This document shows positions 1 through 6,014 of a stretch of 7,167 nt of DNA, in pieces (the stretch's first letter is position 1; each line of letters starts with the position of its first letter). The stretch lies in contig JBMNNU010000165.1 of assembly GCA_050942695.1 (NCBI GenBank), positions 1 through 7,167 on the forward strand. Reading direction: 5' to 3'. Under the pieces are notes generated by a model, which was given only the letters and a program-made list of their open reading frames with translations, ran no database searches and was not told where the DNA came from. The DNA comes from JBMNNU01 sp050942695. Its GTDB lineage: Bacteria > Chloroflexota > UBA6077. Both the position numbers and the translations under genes were made by a program.

Positions 1-75
1 CTCCCCAATCAGTGTACCGAGATTACCCAGAAGTCGCATCCCACAGAAACCAAGGCCTTTCCTTCTCACTATCCC

Positions 76-96
76 ACATCACCCACCAGGTGATGT
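76..96. repeat. Perfect 8-bp inverted repeat (hairpin)
   Basis: ACATCACC (76-83) is the exact reverse complement of GGTGATGT (89-96), separated by the 5-nt loop CACCA. A 9-nt G-run follows two bases later. There is no T-tract on either strand, so it is not a classical intrinsic terminator. It could be a dyad operator or a hairpin at the end of an upstream transcript. Function is unknown. Confidence 0.5.
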
Positions 97-137
97 ACGG
101 GGGGGGGAATCTGCGGATTAAGGGGGAATACGGCCTC

Positions 138-167
138 TTGACCGGCATCTCGCAATAAGCGTAGAAT
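138..167 (+). promoter_or_regulatory. Candidate sigma70-type promoter for the regulator-transporter operon
   Basis: TTGACC at 138-143 matches the -35 consensus at 5 of 6 positions. TAGAAT at 162-167 matches the -10 consensus at 5 of 6. The spacer is 18 nt, within the normal range. The predicted start point is near 174, leaving a 5' leader of about 120 nt before the ATG at 295. The -10 box directly abuts and partly overlaps the phased repeat block, which suggests control at this point. Assignment is by consensus match only. Confidence 0.5.
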
Positions 168-196
168 TGCATAGCTTTACATAGTTTTGCATATAT
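167..196 (+). repeat. Three helically phased 10-nt direct repeats, candidate operator
   Basis: Three consecutive 10-nt units begin at 167, 177 and 187: TTGCATAGCT, then TTACATAGTT, then TTGCATATAT. They share the core TTrCATA at exact 10-nt spacing, so the same bases face one side of the helix. A poor fourth unit (GCGTAG) may precede them at 159-164. The block covers the end of the predicted -10 box and the start-point region. MerR-like BldC of Streptomyces is known to bind direct repeats as head-to-tail multimers. The downstream gene encodes an HTH of broadly that class, so autoregulation is an inference. Confidence 0.5.
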
Positions 197-212
197 AAGC
201 GAGGTCCGGTTT

Positions 213-239
213 GGGGGGGATTGGGGGGATTCTGCCCCC
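213..239 (+). other. G-tract repeat and G/C hairpin in the predicted 5' leader
   Basis: Two G-tracts (213-219 and 223-228) are separated by ATT. The second can pair as GGGGG (224-228) with CCCCC (235-239) around the 6-nt loop ATTCTG. The 13-nt unit GGGGGGATTCTGC at 223-235 recurs with one mismatch at 102-114. It lies in the predicted leader of the downstream operon, about 55 nt before the start codon. It could affect transcript folding or simply be low-complexity sequence. Confidence 0.4.
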
Positions 240-294
240 AGTCTTCCGGCGATCACGGTGAGAACGCATCTATCTGAAAACCCGTAAAGGAGGA

Positions 295-930
295 ATGGCA
301 GCGCTGAAACAGGTGCCCGCTGCAGTTGAATGGTTATCCTTGGAACAGGCTAGCGAGCGATTGGGGGTACATCCAACAACGCTCCGGCGATGGGCAGATA
401 GAGGCGCTATCAACCTGTTCCTAACACCGGGAGGCCATCGCCGCTTCAGGGTAGCGGACATCGAGCGTTTCGAACGCGAGCGCAGCCGAAATCGAGCGCA
501 GTCGAGTCCGGAGCCGGGCCTGATCGCGACAGCCATCGCGCAAACTCGCCTGGAGATACCCAAGCAACACTGGGTTACCGCCTACGGGGAGTCCGATCGG
601 GAGAGTTATCGTTACCTGGGGAGGCAGTTGATGGGGCTGATACTCCAGTATATAGCCCAACCCGAGGAAAGCCCGGAGCTGTTGTCGGAGGCGCGGCTCA
701 ACGGACAGCTACATGGGCAGAAGGGCATCAGCCAGGGGCAATCGTTGGTAGATCTGCTGCAGGCAATCAGCTTTTTCAGAACGACCATGATCGAGGTGGC
801 CTTGCTTCGCCTTCCCAAGACAGTGGATATGCGTTCGGAATCCAGTGTTCGTTTGCTCAGAAGGATAGAAAAGCTGCTGAGCGAAGTGCAGGCAGGGGTA
901 GTTAACGCTTACGAGAACAGGTGTAAATGA
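295..930 (+). CDS. HTH (MerR/excisionase-like) regulator with helical C-terminal domain
   Basis: This is a 211-residue predicted cytoplasmic DNA-binding protein. Residues 13-59 form a winged HTH of the MerR/BldC/excisionase type. The signs are the helix around E17-L23, G24-V25 then a recognition helix with T28-T29-L30-R31-R32-W33, and the wing TPGGHRRF (44-51) followed by DIERF. Residues 60-75 are a charged linker. Residues from about 88 to 208 are predicted helical and resemble the RsbRD N-terminal or similar sensory helical domains often joined to such HTHs in Chloroflexota. This second assignment is weaker and comes from memory. The signal and ligand are unknown. The start is not certain: AAAGGAGG (286-293) ends one base before the ATG, much closer than usual, and GTG at 313 is an in-frame alternative that keeps the HTH intact. 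The stop overlaps the next gene's start as ATGA (927-930), which indicates translational coupling and suggests it controls the transporter operon, probably including itself. Confidence 0.8.
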   Translation: MAALKQVPAAVEWLSLEQASERLGVHPTTLRRWADRGAINLFLTPGGHRRFRVADIERFERERSRNRAQSSPEPGLIATAIAQTRLEIPKQHWVTAYGESDRESYRYLGRQLMGLILQYIAQPEESPELLSEARLNGQLHGQKGISQGQSLVDLLQAISFFRTTMIEVALLRLPKTVDMRSESSVRLLRRIEKLLSEVQAGVVNAYENRCK

Positions 931-2579
931 AAACAAGCATGCTAGATGTAAGACCACTCAGAAGTATCAGGCGTGACATTAAGATTGCTGTTATCATTCC
1001 CAAGGTTATTTTTTTATTAGCAATAGTGCTATTAGTAGGGGTCACGGGATGCTCCGCGACTCAAACCTCCGATAGTGAAACAGGTGGTACCTTAACCCGA
1101 GCTGTAGCCTCCGAGCCACCGACCATCGATCCTCAGGGGCCAGCCAGCTCGGGTCTTAGCCTGATAACCCCATACATCTTCGATACCCTGGTCACGCGAC
1201 AGCTCGATGGCAATTACGTAGGCATCCTAGCTGAGAGCTGGCAGACATCGCCCGATGGAAAGAGTATCGATATCAAGCTGAAGAGCGGGATCAAGTTCCA
1301 CGACGGCTCGCCCCTCAATGCGTCAGCCGTAGTGTTTACCTTCCAGCGATTCAAAGCTACAGGCCAAAAATCGCCTATCGCTGGCAGCATCATGGAGATC
1401 GGCAGCGTAGAAGCGCTGGACGAAATGACCGTACGCTTCAGCTTCGAGACACCGACTGCATCCTTTTTGAGCACAATAGCGATGCCCTATGCCGGTATTA
1501 TGAGCCCATCTGCAGTGGAAGCCGCAGGTGACGAGGCGGGCTTAAAACCGGTGGGAACAGGCCCATTCAAATTGGGAGAGTGGCAACGGGGGGTTAGCAT
1601 CACCCTTCTTCGCAACCCAGAGTACCGATGGGCGCCCCCAGAGATTCGGAACCGTGGGCCGGTGCACATCGACAAACTGGTGTTCAAGGTGGTCCCGGAT
1701 GCTGGAACCCAGATGTCCGCTATCCGCGCAGGTGACGTGGACGTTATCTTCGTGAACGACCCAGGCCAGGTCGCAGCGCTTGAAAAAGAACAGGGGCTGA
1801 AGACTGAGCCGGCCGGAATCGACGCCTTGGTGTATCTGGGATACAACTGCGCCAAACCCCCGTTCGATGAAATCAAGGTCAGGCAGGCGCTATCTTACGC
1901 AGTGAACAAGGATGAGATAGTAAAAATTGCTCTTGCCGGACTAGGCACCGTAGCCGATACCCTCCTACCCCCCTCCTTTTTAGGGTACGATCCCGGGCTC
2001 AAAGCCTATGGCCAGAGCTACGATCCAGAAAAGGCAAAGGCGCTCCTGCAAGAAAGCGGCTTCCAACAGTCGTCCGACGGGTGCTGGGAAAGGGACGGTA
2101 AGAAGCTGTCGGGCAGGTTGTTGACCTCGACTCGAGCTCCTAACGAAGCTATCGCCACGTTGCTGCAAAGTCAGTTTAAGGCGATAGGGGTGCCGATCGA
2201 GATTCAGCAACTGGACTCAGCCGCGGTGATGAAAGCGACGAACGAAGGGGCTTTCGACCTCCTTCTCTGGAGGTACGATTGGAACGACCCCAACGCCCTG
2301 AACATATATCTGTCGTCGAGCCGCCTGCGACAGACCAACCGGGTTTTCTACTCTAACCCCACGGCAGACGCTCTGCTCGAACAGGGGCTGTATGAACAGG
2401 ACCCCGCGAAACGAAGCGAGATCTACAAGGAAGCCCAGAAGATAATCCTGGCCGACGCGCCCTGGCAGCCTCTTTACCATCCTACTGAGGTGATGGTCTT
2501 CAGAAACAGGGTCAAAGGTGTTGCTATCGGCGCCATGGGGCGGATGCTGGTCAACGACGTTACTCTGGAGGGGAAGTAA
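927..2579 (+). CDS. ABC transporter substrate-binding lipoprotein, family 5 (DppA/OppA-like)
   Basis: This is a 550-residue extracytoplasmic solute-binding protein of the SBP_bac_5 (peptide/nickel) family, of normal length. The N-terminus carries basic residues (R9, R12, R15, R16, K19, K26), a hydrophobic core at 27-39 and the lipobox V39-T40-G41-C42. It is therefore predicted to be lipid-anchored at C42. Family hallmarks follow: the start GGTLTRA with EPPTIDP, then LAESWQTSPDG, the IKFHDGSPL segment, VGTGPF, VRQALSYAVNK in the middle, and a C-terminal WQPLYHP segment. The protein should capture a peptide or other small solute and deliver it to the two permeases encoded directly downstream. 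Sequence alone does not fix the substrate. The start is the ATG overlapping the regulator's stop. The Shine-Dalgarno is weak, so translation probably depends on coupling. M5 (939) is an alternative start. The first 130 bases are AT-rich and include a 7-T run (1009-1015) within the signal peptide. Confidence 0.93.
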   Translation: MKTSMLDVRPLRSIRRDIKIAVIIPKVIFLLAIVLLVGVTGCSATQTSDSETGGTLTRAVASEPPTIDPQGPASSGLSLITPYIFDTLVTRQLDGNYVGILAESWQTSPDGKSIDIKLKSGIKFHDGSPLNASAVVFTFQRFKATGQKSPIAGSIMEIGSVEALDEMTVRFSFETPTASFLSTIAMPYAGIMSPSAVEAAGDEAGLKPVGTGPFKLGEWQRGVSITLLRNPEYRWAPPEIRNRGPVHIDKLVFKVVPDAGTQMSAIRAGDVDVIFVNDPGQVAALEKEQGLKTEPAGIDALVYLGYNCAKPPFDEIKVRQALSYAVNKDEIVKIALAGLGTVADTLLPPSFLGYDPGLKAYGQSYDPEKAKALLQESGFQQSSDGCWERDGKKLSGRLLTSTRAPNEAIATLLQSQFKAIGVPIEIQQLDSAAVMKATNEGAFDLLLWRYDWNDPNALNIYLSSSRLRQTNRVFYSNPTADALLEQGLYEQDPAKRSEIYKEAQKIILADAPWQPLYHPTEVMVFRNRVKGVAIGAMGRMLVNDVTLEGK

Positions 2580-2634
2580 CTAAGCAGAGCTTATGGTCGA
2601 GATTGCATTTGATAGGTGGTAGCGAGTCAACACA

Positions 2635-3564
2635 GTGTCCAGATACCTTTTTCGCAGAATAATCGCCGCTGGCATTACAGCTCTAGCGGTGAGTTTCGTC
2701 GCTTACGTGGCTCTGACCTTTGCCCCAGGGGACGCAGCCGAAGCGCTCATCGGTGAGAACGCGTCCGCTGAACAGATAGAGGCCCTGCGCAGCCAGATGC
2801 AATTGGACGTTCCGCTTCCGGAAAGGTACTGCAACTACATGGCGGCTGCGCTCACCAGAGGAGATCTGGGTAGGTCTTTGGTGAGCGGCCGCAACGTTGG
2901 CGACCTTCTGCTGGAGCGCACACCTCCCACGCTGAGCCTTGCCCTCGTAGCCATGCTGCTGGCGATTCTGGTGGGGTGTGTCGTGGGGTTAGTGGCTTCC
3001 TCCAGGCCGGGTAGCCGCCTGGATGTCTTAGCAATCGGCGGTACGGTACTAGGGCTGGCAATTCCGCCCTACTGGGTCGCATTATTGCTGGTTATGCTGT
3101 TCTCTCTCCGCCTTAACTGGCTGCCGGTTTTTGGATGGGGCACACCGGCCCACATGGTGTTGCCCGCCATTACGCTCGCCCTGCCAGGCGCTGCAGTGAT
3201 AGCCCGTCTGATACGCGCCAGCGTGCTGGACGCGATGGAATCCGATTTCGTCCGCACGGCCCGATCAAAAGGGCTTGCACCGGATCACGTGCTGATCCGC
3301 CACGTATTGCCGAACAGCCTGGTGCCTACACTGACCATGCTGGGGTTGAACCTCAGCCACCTGGTGGGTGGTGCATTCGTAGTAGAGACCATCTTCGCTT
3401 GGCCCGGCCTCGGGCGCTTGACCGTACAAGCGATCTTCGACCGGGATATCCCGGTCGTTATGGGGGCGGTGCTGCTGATTGTGCCGATCTGTCTGGCTAT
3501 TAACCTTGTGGTAGATCTACTGCACTGCCAGCTCGATCCTCGCGTCCGCCACGAGGCGCTATGA
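2635..3564 (+). CDS. dppB: ABC transporter permease, DppB/OppB type
   Basis: This 309-residue integral membrane protein has the normal family length. It opens with the typical basic N-terminus (SRYLFRRI) and a first membrane segment at about 9-29. Next comes the periplasmic FAPGD motif and a GDLGRSL segment, then at least four more hydrophobic stretches. The EAA-type cytoplasmic loop that contacts the ATPase is at residues 204-227 (DFVRTARSKG ... HVLPN). It forms half of the transmembrane channel with the next gene's product. The start is GTG at 2635. An in-frame stop at 2620-2622 leaves no other start upstream. The ribosome binding site is poor (AGGTGG lies 15 nt away), so expression may rely on the preceding gene, which ends 55 nt upstream. 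The gap holds only a small TAAGC-AGA-GCTTA hairpin (2581-2593). The 3' end overlaps the next gene by ATGA. The symbol is by family; the true substrate is unknown. Confidence 0.93.
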   Translation: MSRYLFRRIIAAGITALAVSFVAYVALTFAPGDAAEALIGENASAEQIEALRSQMQLDVPLPERYCNYMAAALTRGDLGRSLVSGRNVGDLLLERTPPTLSLALVAMLLAILVGCVVGLVASSRPGSRLDVLAIGGTVLGLAIPPYWVALLLVMLFSLRLNWLPVFGWGTPAHMVLPAITLALPGAAVIARLIRASVLDAMESDFVRTARSKGLAPDHVLIRHVLPNSLVPTLTMLGLNLSHLVGGAFVVETIFAWPGLGRLTVQAIFDRDIPVVMGAVLLIVPICLAINLVVDLLHCQLDPRVRHEAL

Positions 3565-4499
3565 GTCTAAGGTCGCTGCGGCTATCCTGGTACCGGAAGG
3601 ATGATGAGAGGGCGGCTCCTCGGTGTGATTACAGTTCATATCGCAGCCGGGGTCGTGCTGTAGCTACAACACTACGTTACTCCCCAGCCTTTATACTTGG
3701 AGCTACCATGATAGGTGTGGTAGCCCTCATGGGCTTACTCGTCCCTCTCGTCTCTCCCTACGCTCCCGATCAGGTGATAGCAAACGCAAGGTTGCTTCCT
3801 CCCAGCCTGACTCATCCCTTCGGAACCGATCCTTTAGGCAGAGACCTCCTCACCCGGGTAGCCTGGGGCGCGCACATCGCTGCCCAGACATCTTTCTTTA
3901 GCGTGGCGATCTCTCTACTGATCGGGTCAACGCTGGGCAGTTTGGCAGGATACTACTCCGGATGGATCGACCAATTGCTCTCTAGGATCATGGACGGGTG
4001 GCTGGCGCTCCCCGGGGTGCTGGTAGCCGTGGTCATAGTAGCGAGGCTGGGAGTATCTCTTGAGAACCTCATCCTGGCGCTTGGGCTGATGGGCATACCC
4101 GCTTTCTACCGGTTGGTACGGAATGCCGTTATCGGCGTTCGCTGCATGCCCTTCACGGAAGCCGCCGTCGCGTTGGGTGCAACGGATGGCAGGATAATCC
4201 TAAAGCATGTACTGCCAAACATCCTCTCGCCAGTTATCGTGCTCAGCTCGTCGCGGTTGGGAACCATGCTGCTGACCGGGAGCAGCCTCAGCTTCATCGG
4301 TCTGGGAGCGCAGCCGCCTCTCCCCGAGTGGGGGGCTCTTCTGGCCGCGGGGCGGAACTACCTGGACTCTGCCTGGTGGTTGGGTTTCTTCCCTGGTTTG
4401 GCTACGACGCTAGCGGTTGTGGGATTCAACTTGCTGGGCGATGCCCTAAGGGACCTGCAGGACCCCCGCATGAGGCACCACTCTAACCACATTGAATAG
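3561..4499 (+). CDS. dppC: ABC transporter permease, DppC/OppC type
   Basis: This 312-residue membrane protein is the partner of the preceding permease. It has a basic, polar cytoplasmic N-terminus of about 38 residues, slightly long for the family, then membrane segment 1 at about 43-65. The signature PFGTDPLGRD lies at residues 86-95. Further hydrophobic segments follow, and the EAA loop is at 197-220 (PFTEAAVALGATDG ... HVLPN). It retains E200-A201-A202 and G206, so ATPase docking looks intact. A GLGAQPPLPEWG segment and the C-terminal DALRDLQDPR are typical of DppC. The ATG overlaps the upstream stop (ATGA, 3561-3564), with GAGG at 3553-3556 as ribosome binding site. No DppD or DppF ATPase gene follows. 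The next 246 nt are non-coding and the next gene is unrelated, so energising subunits must come from another locus. Confidence 0.93.
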   Translation: MSLRSLRLSWYRKDDERAAPRCDYSSYRSRGRAVATTLRYSPAFILGATMIGVVALMGLLVPLVSPYAPDQVIANARLLPPSLTHPFGTDPLGRDLLTRVAWGAHIAAQTSFFSVAISLLIGSTLGSLAGYYSGWIDQLLSRIMDGWLALPGVLVAVVIVARLGVSLENLILALGLMGIPAFYRLVRNAVIGVRCMPFTEAAVALGATDGRIILKHVLPNILSPVIVLSSSRLGTMLLTGSSLSFIGLGAQPPLPEWGALLAAGRNYLDSAWWLGFFPGLATTLAVVGFNLLGDALRDLQDPRMRHHSNHIE

Positions 4500-4745
4500 T
4501 CCCCAATATTCTACTTACCCATGCAGTGGCCAATAACACGATAAACAGAGTGATTTCCTGGCAAACTGCTATCTCCGGGGGGTATACGTAGAAGTAATTA
4601 AAGGCTATACTGAAAACCCCTGGAAAGCGGTTGTTCCAGCCTCAACCTGCCCGCGGCGAGAAATGGAAAAATTACCCCTACCTGGTCTGCTAGCCAAAAT
4701 TCAGGGCCGGTTGCACGTCAAGAAAATGGAGGGAGGCAGCATTCA
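4500..4745 (+). other. Intergenic leader upstream of the secreted protein gene
   Basis: This 246-nt stretch has no gene and no clear terminator for the permease operon. It must hold the promoter of the next unit unless the operon reads through. A TATACT at 4606-4611 is a good -10 candidate, but no matching -35 lies at the right distance. The strongest local structure pairs 4574-4581 with 4617-4624 (one G-U) and 4582-4586 with 4606-4610. Two further small stems compete with it (4621-4625 with 4634-4638, and 4629-4633 with 4643-4647). I recognise no known riboswitch class. A strong GGAGGGAGG ribosome binding site (4728-4736) ends nine bases before the ATG at 4746. Confidence 0.55.
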
Positions 4746-5960
4746 ATGAAACAACTGGCTGTAGGTGCAATCGTGGCCATATTGGCTGTATTGTGCATCT
4801 CGAACAGCGTTATGGCCCAATCAAATCCCGAATTCAAGTTGGGCTTCAAAGCTCTCGCGGATCAGATCCCCGACATTGTCGGCCAGCCGTTAGAGAACGA
4901 GCAATACAGCGCAACAGGAGACTCTACCCAAAGAACAACCACAGGCTTGATGGTGTGGCGCAAATCCGACCGGTGGACGGCATTTACCAATGGTCACATC
5001 ACATGGATTCTAGGCCCATACGGGCTCCAAAGCCGGCTCAACACGGAACTGTATCCATGGGAAAACGTCCCTCCTGGACCAACCCCGATCGCTCAACTGC
5101 CGCCTGCGCCGGCACCGACCTCGGCGCCGACTGCAACTCCGGTTCCCGCGCCGCCTCCAGCTCCGCTGCCGCCTACCCCAGTACCTTCATCATCCCAAAC
5201 CTACTCCCCCGACGTCATAGCGATGGACGCCGATTCGGCTGGGTTGGGTGTAACGGTTAAAAACTTCGCCGCCGAGATCGACAACGAATGGGCAAGGGTC
5301 TGGGGTTGGAGGCCTCATCGCCCCACGACCGTTTACCTGTACTACGATGGTTATCGCCTGGCCTCAGGCATGAACGAGATTCTAGGGAGCAACCTGAGCT
5401 GGTGGGACATGGAGAGGGTAGCTTCAACAAACATCGCAGCCAGGGGACCCGATCGCAGGACCGGCGGCTGGGCTATTTTGATGCACGTCAACTATCGTTG
5501 GGGCGAGGACGACTGGGAGGCGACAACGAAGGCTACATTCCTTCACGAGTACGCCTACCTTATGATGATGGAGTTGACGGGCGACGCCGGACCCCACTGG
5601 TTCCGAGAGGGGTTCGCTCAGTGGATAACCTATGACAAAGTATACGGTACATCCGCCGAACAAAGCATCGTCGACTACGCTGCCAAAGCGAAAAAAGATG
5701 GCAAGCTACCCGACCTACACACTCTGACGAGCTCCTGGTCGACTGTGATCACCTCGAGCTCAGAAAACCTGGAAACCGCCTACGGAGTATCCTATCTTGC
5801 GGTCAAATATCTCACCCAAAAGGCCGGAGGCATGCCGCCTCTCCAGGTACTCCAGAGGACAGCCGCCGGGGAGGACTTCGAGACGACCCTATCCGCGCTG
5901 ACTGGGTACAATCTCAACACCTTGAACGGCGATTACAGGTCGATTATTCCGGATATCTAG
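4746..5960 (+). CDS. Secreted peptidase-MA-like protein with degenerate zinc motif
   Basis: This 404-residue exported protein has a cleavable signal peptide at residues 1-24 (K2, hydrophobic core 4-18, VMA before Q25). Residues 28-107 form a compact module with GQPLENE, a TTTGLMVWRK segment and YGLQSR. I recall it as a recurrent domain in secreted Chloroflexota proteins, of unknown role. Residues 108-150 are a proline/alanine/threonine-rich linker. Residues about 153-400 resemble a peptidase MA-like (gluzincin) domain. H267-E268 and the downstream W285-F286-R287-E288-G289 element with the third-ligand glutamate E288 are present, and a typical C-terminal AYGVSYLAVKYL helix follows. The second zinc histidine is replaced: the motif reads H267-E-Y-A-Y271, where HExxH is expected. 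The protein may therefore be non-catalytic, perhaps a binding or wall-associated pseudoenzyme. The start is supported by a strong ribosome binding site and the signal peptide. It is followed after 54 nt by the CheC-like gene. Confidence 0.8.
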   Translation: MKQLAVGAIVAILAVLCISNSVMAQSNPEFKLGFKALADQIPDIVGQPLENEQYSATGDSTQRTTTGLMVWRKSDRWTAFTNGHITWILGPYGLQSRLNTELYPWENVPPGPTPIAQLPPAPAPTSAPTATPVPAPPPAPLPPTPVPSSSQTYSPDVIAMDADSAGLGVTVKNFAAEIDNEWARVWGWRPHRPTTVYLYYDGYRLASGMNEILGSNLSWWDMERVASTNIAARGPDRRTGGWAILMHVNYRWGEDDWEATTKATFLHEYAYLMMMELTGDAGPHWFREGFAQWITYDKVYGTSAEQSIVDYAAKAKKDGKLPDLHTLTSSWSTVITSSSENLETAYGVSYLAVKYLTQKAGGMPPLQVLQRTAAGEDFETTLSALTGYNLNTLNGDYRSIIPDI

Positions 5961-5984
5961 GGCATGGCCAACGACCACCATTCG

Positions 5985-6002
5985 TAACTGCGCAAGCAGT
6001 TA
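5985..6002 (+). promoter_or_regulatory. GNRA-capped hairpin before the CheC-like gene
   Basis: TAACTGC (5985-5991) pairs perfectly with GCAGTTA (5996-6002) around the tetraloop GCAA, a GNRA-type loop known to be stable in RNA. The AGGAGG ribosome binding site (6005-6010) starts two bases later, and the ATG follows at 6015. There is no T-run, so it is unlikely to be a terminator. It could tune translation or protect the 3' segment of a processed transcript. Confidence 0.5.
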
Positions 6003-6014
6003 TCAGGAGGGAAG

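Larger units (their letters stand above)
1..294. other. Non-coding, structured upstream region
   Basis: No convincing gene is visible here. The stretch holds a perfect 8-bp inverted repeat (76-83 with 89-96), G-tracts at 99-107, 122-126, 213-219 and 223-228, a promoter-like pair at 138-167, phased 10-nt repeats at 167-196, and a G/C hairpin at 224-239. A minus-strand open frame covers 23-256. Its translation is low in recognisable motifs and is largely produced by the G-tracts, so I do not annotate it. The region most likely serves as control DNA and 5' leader for the operon beginning at 295. The left edge may hold the end of an unseen neighbour, but nothing supports that. Confidence 0.7.

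Noticed and set aside
167..199. Second promoter using TTGCAT (167-172) with TATATA (192-197) or TATAAG (194-199)
   Set aside because: The spacers would be 19 or 21 nt with a weaker -35, and these bases are better explained as the phased repeat block. The TTGACC/TAGAAT pair fits better.
213..228. G-quadruplex in the leader
   Set aside because: Only two long tracts are adjacent. Forming a three-layer quadruplex needs splitting of runs or use of distant tracts, and the second tract has a competing CCCCC partner. It is possible but not supported enough to call.
23..256. Minus-strand open frame of 77 codons across the upstream region
   Set aside because: The translation has no recognisable domain, is shaped by the G/C homopolymer tracts, and covers the promoter and repeat signals. 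It has no supporting ribosome binding site that I could identify.
1009..1015. Possible frameshift or programmed slippage at a 7-T run in the binding-protein signal sequence
   Set aside because: The frame is intact on both sides, giving a complete signal peptide and lipobox. Nothing suggests a second product.
3135..3503. Plus-strand 122-codon frame inside the DppB-type permease gene
   Set aside because: The permease frame is continuous and carries all family motifs. The alternative frame is GC-driven shadow coding.
4500..4745. Known riboswitch (for example a c-di-GMP type) before the secreted protein gene
   Set aside because: I looked for conserved core elements and found none I could align with confidence. 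Only generic stems are visible.
4793..5260. Plus-strand 155-codon frame inside the secreted protein gene
   Set aside because: It is a shifted frame of a well-supported gene with signal peptide and ribosome binding site. Its product is arginine-rich and lacks motifs.
5288..5635. Plus-strand 115-codon frame inside the peptidase-like domain
   Set aside because: It is a shadow frame. I considered whether it and the previous frame signalled a frameshift, but the main frame reads through the full domain without a break.
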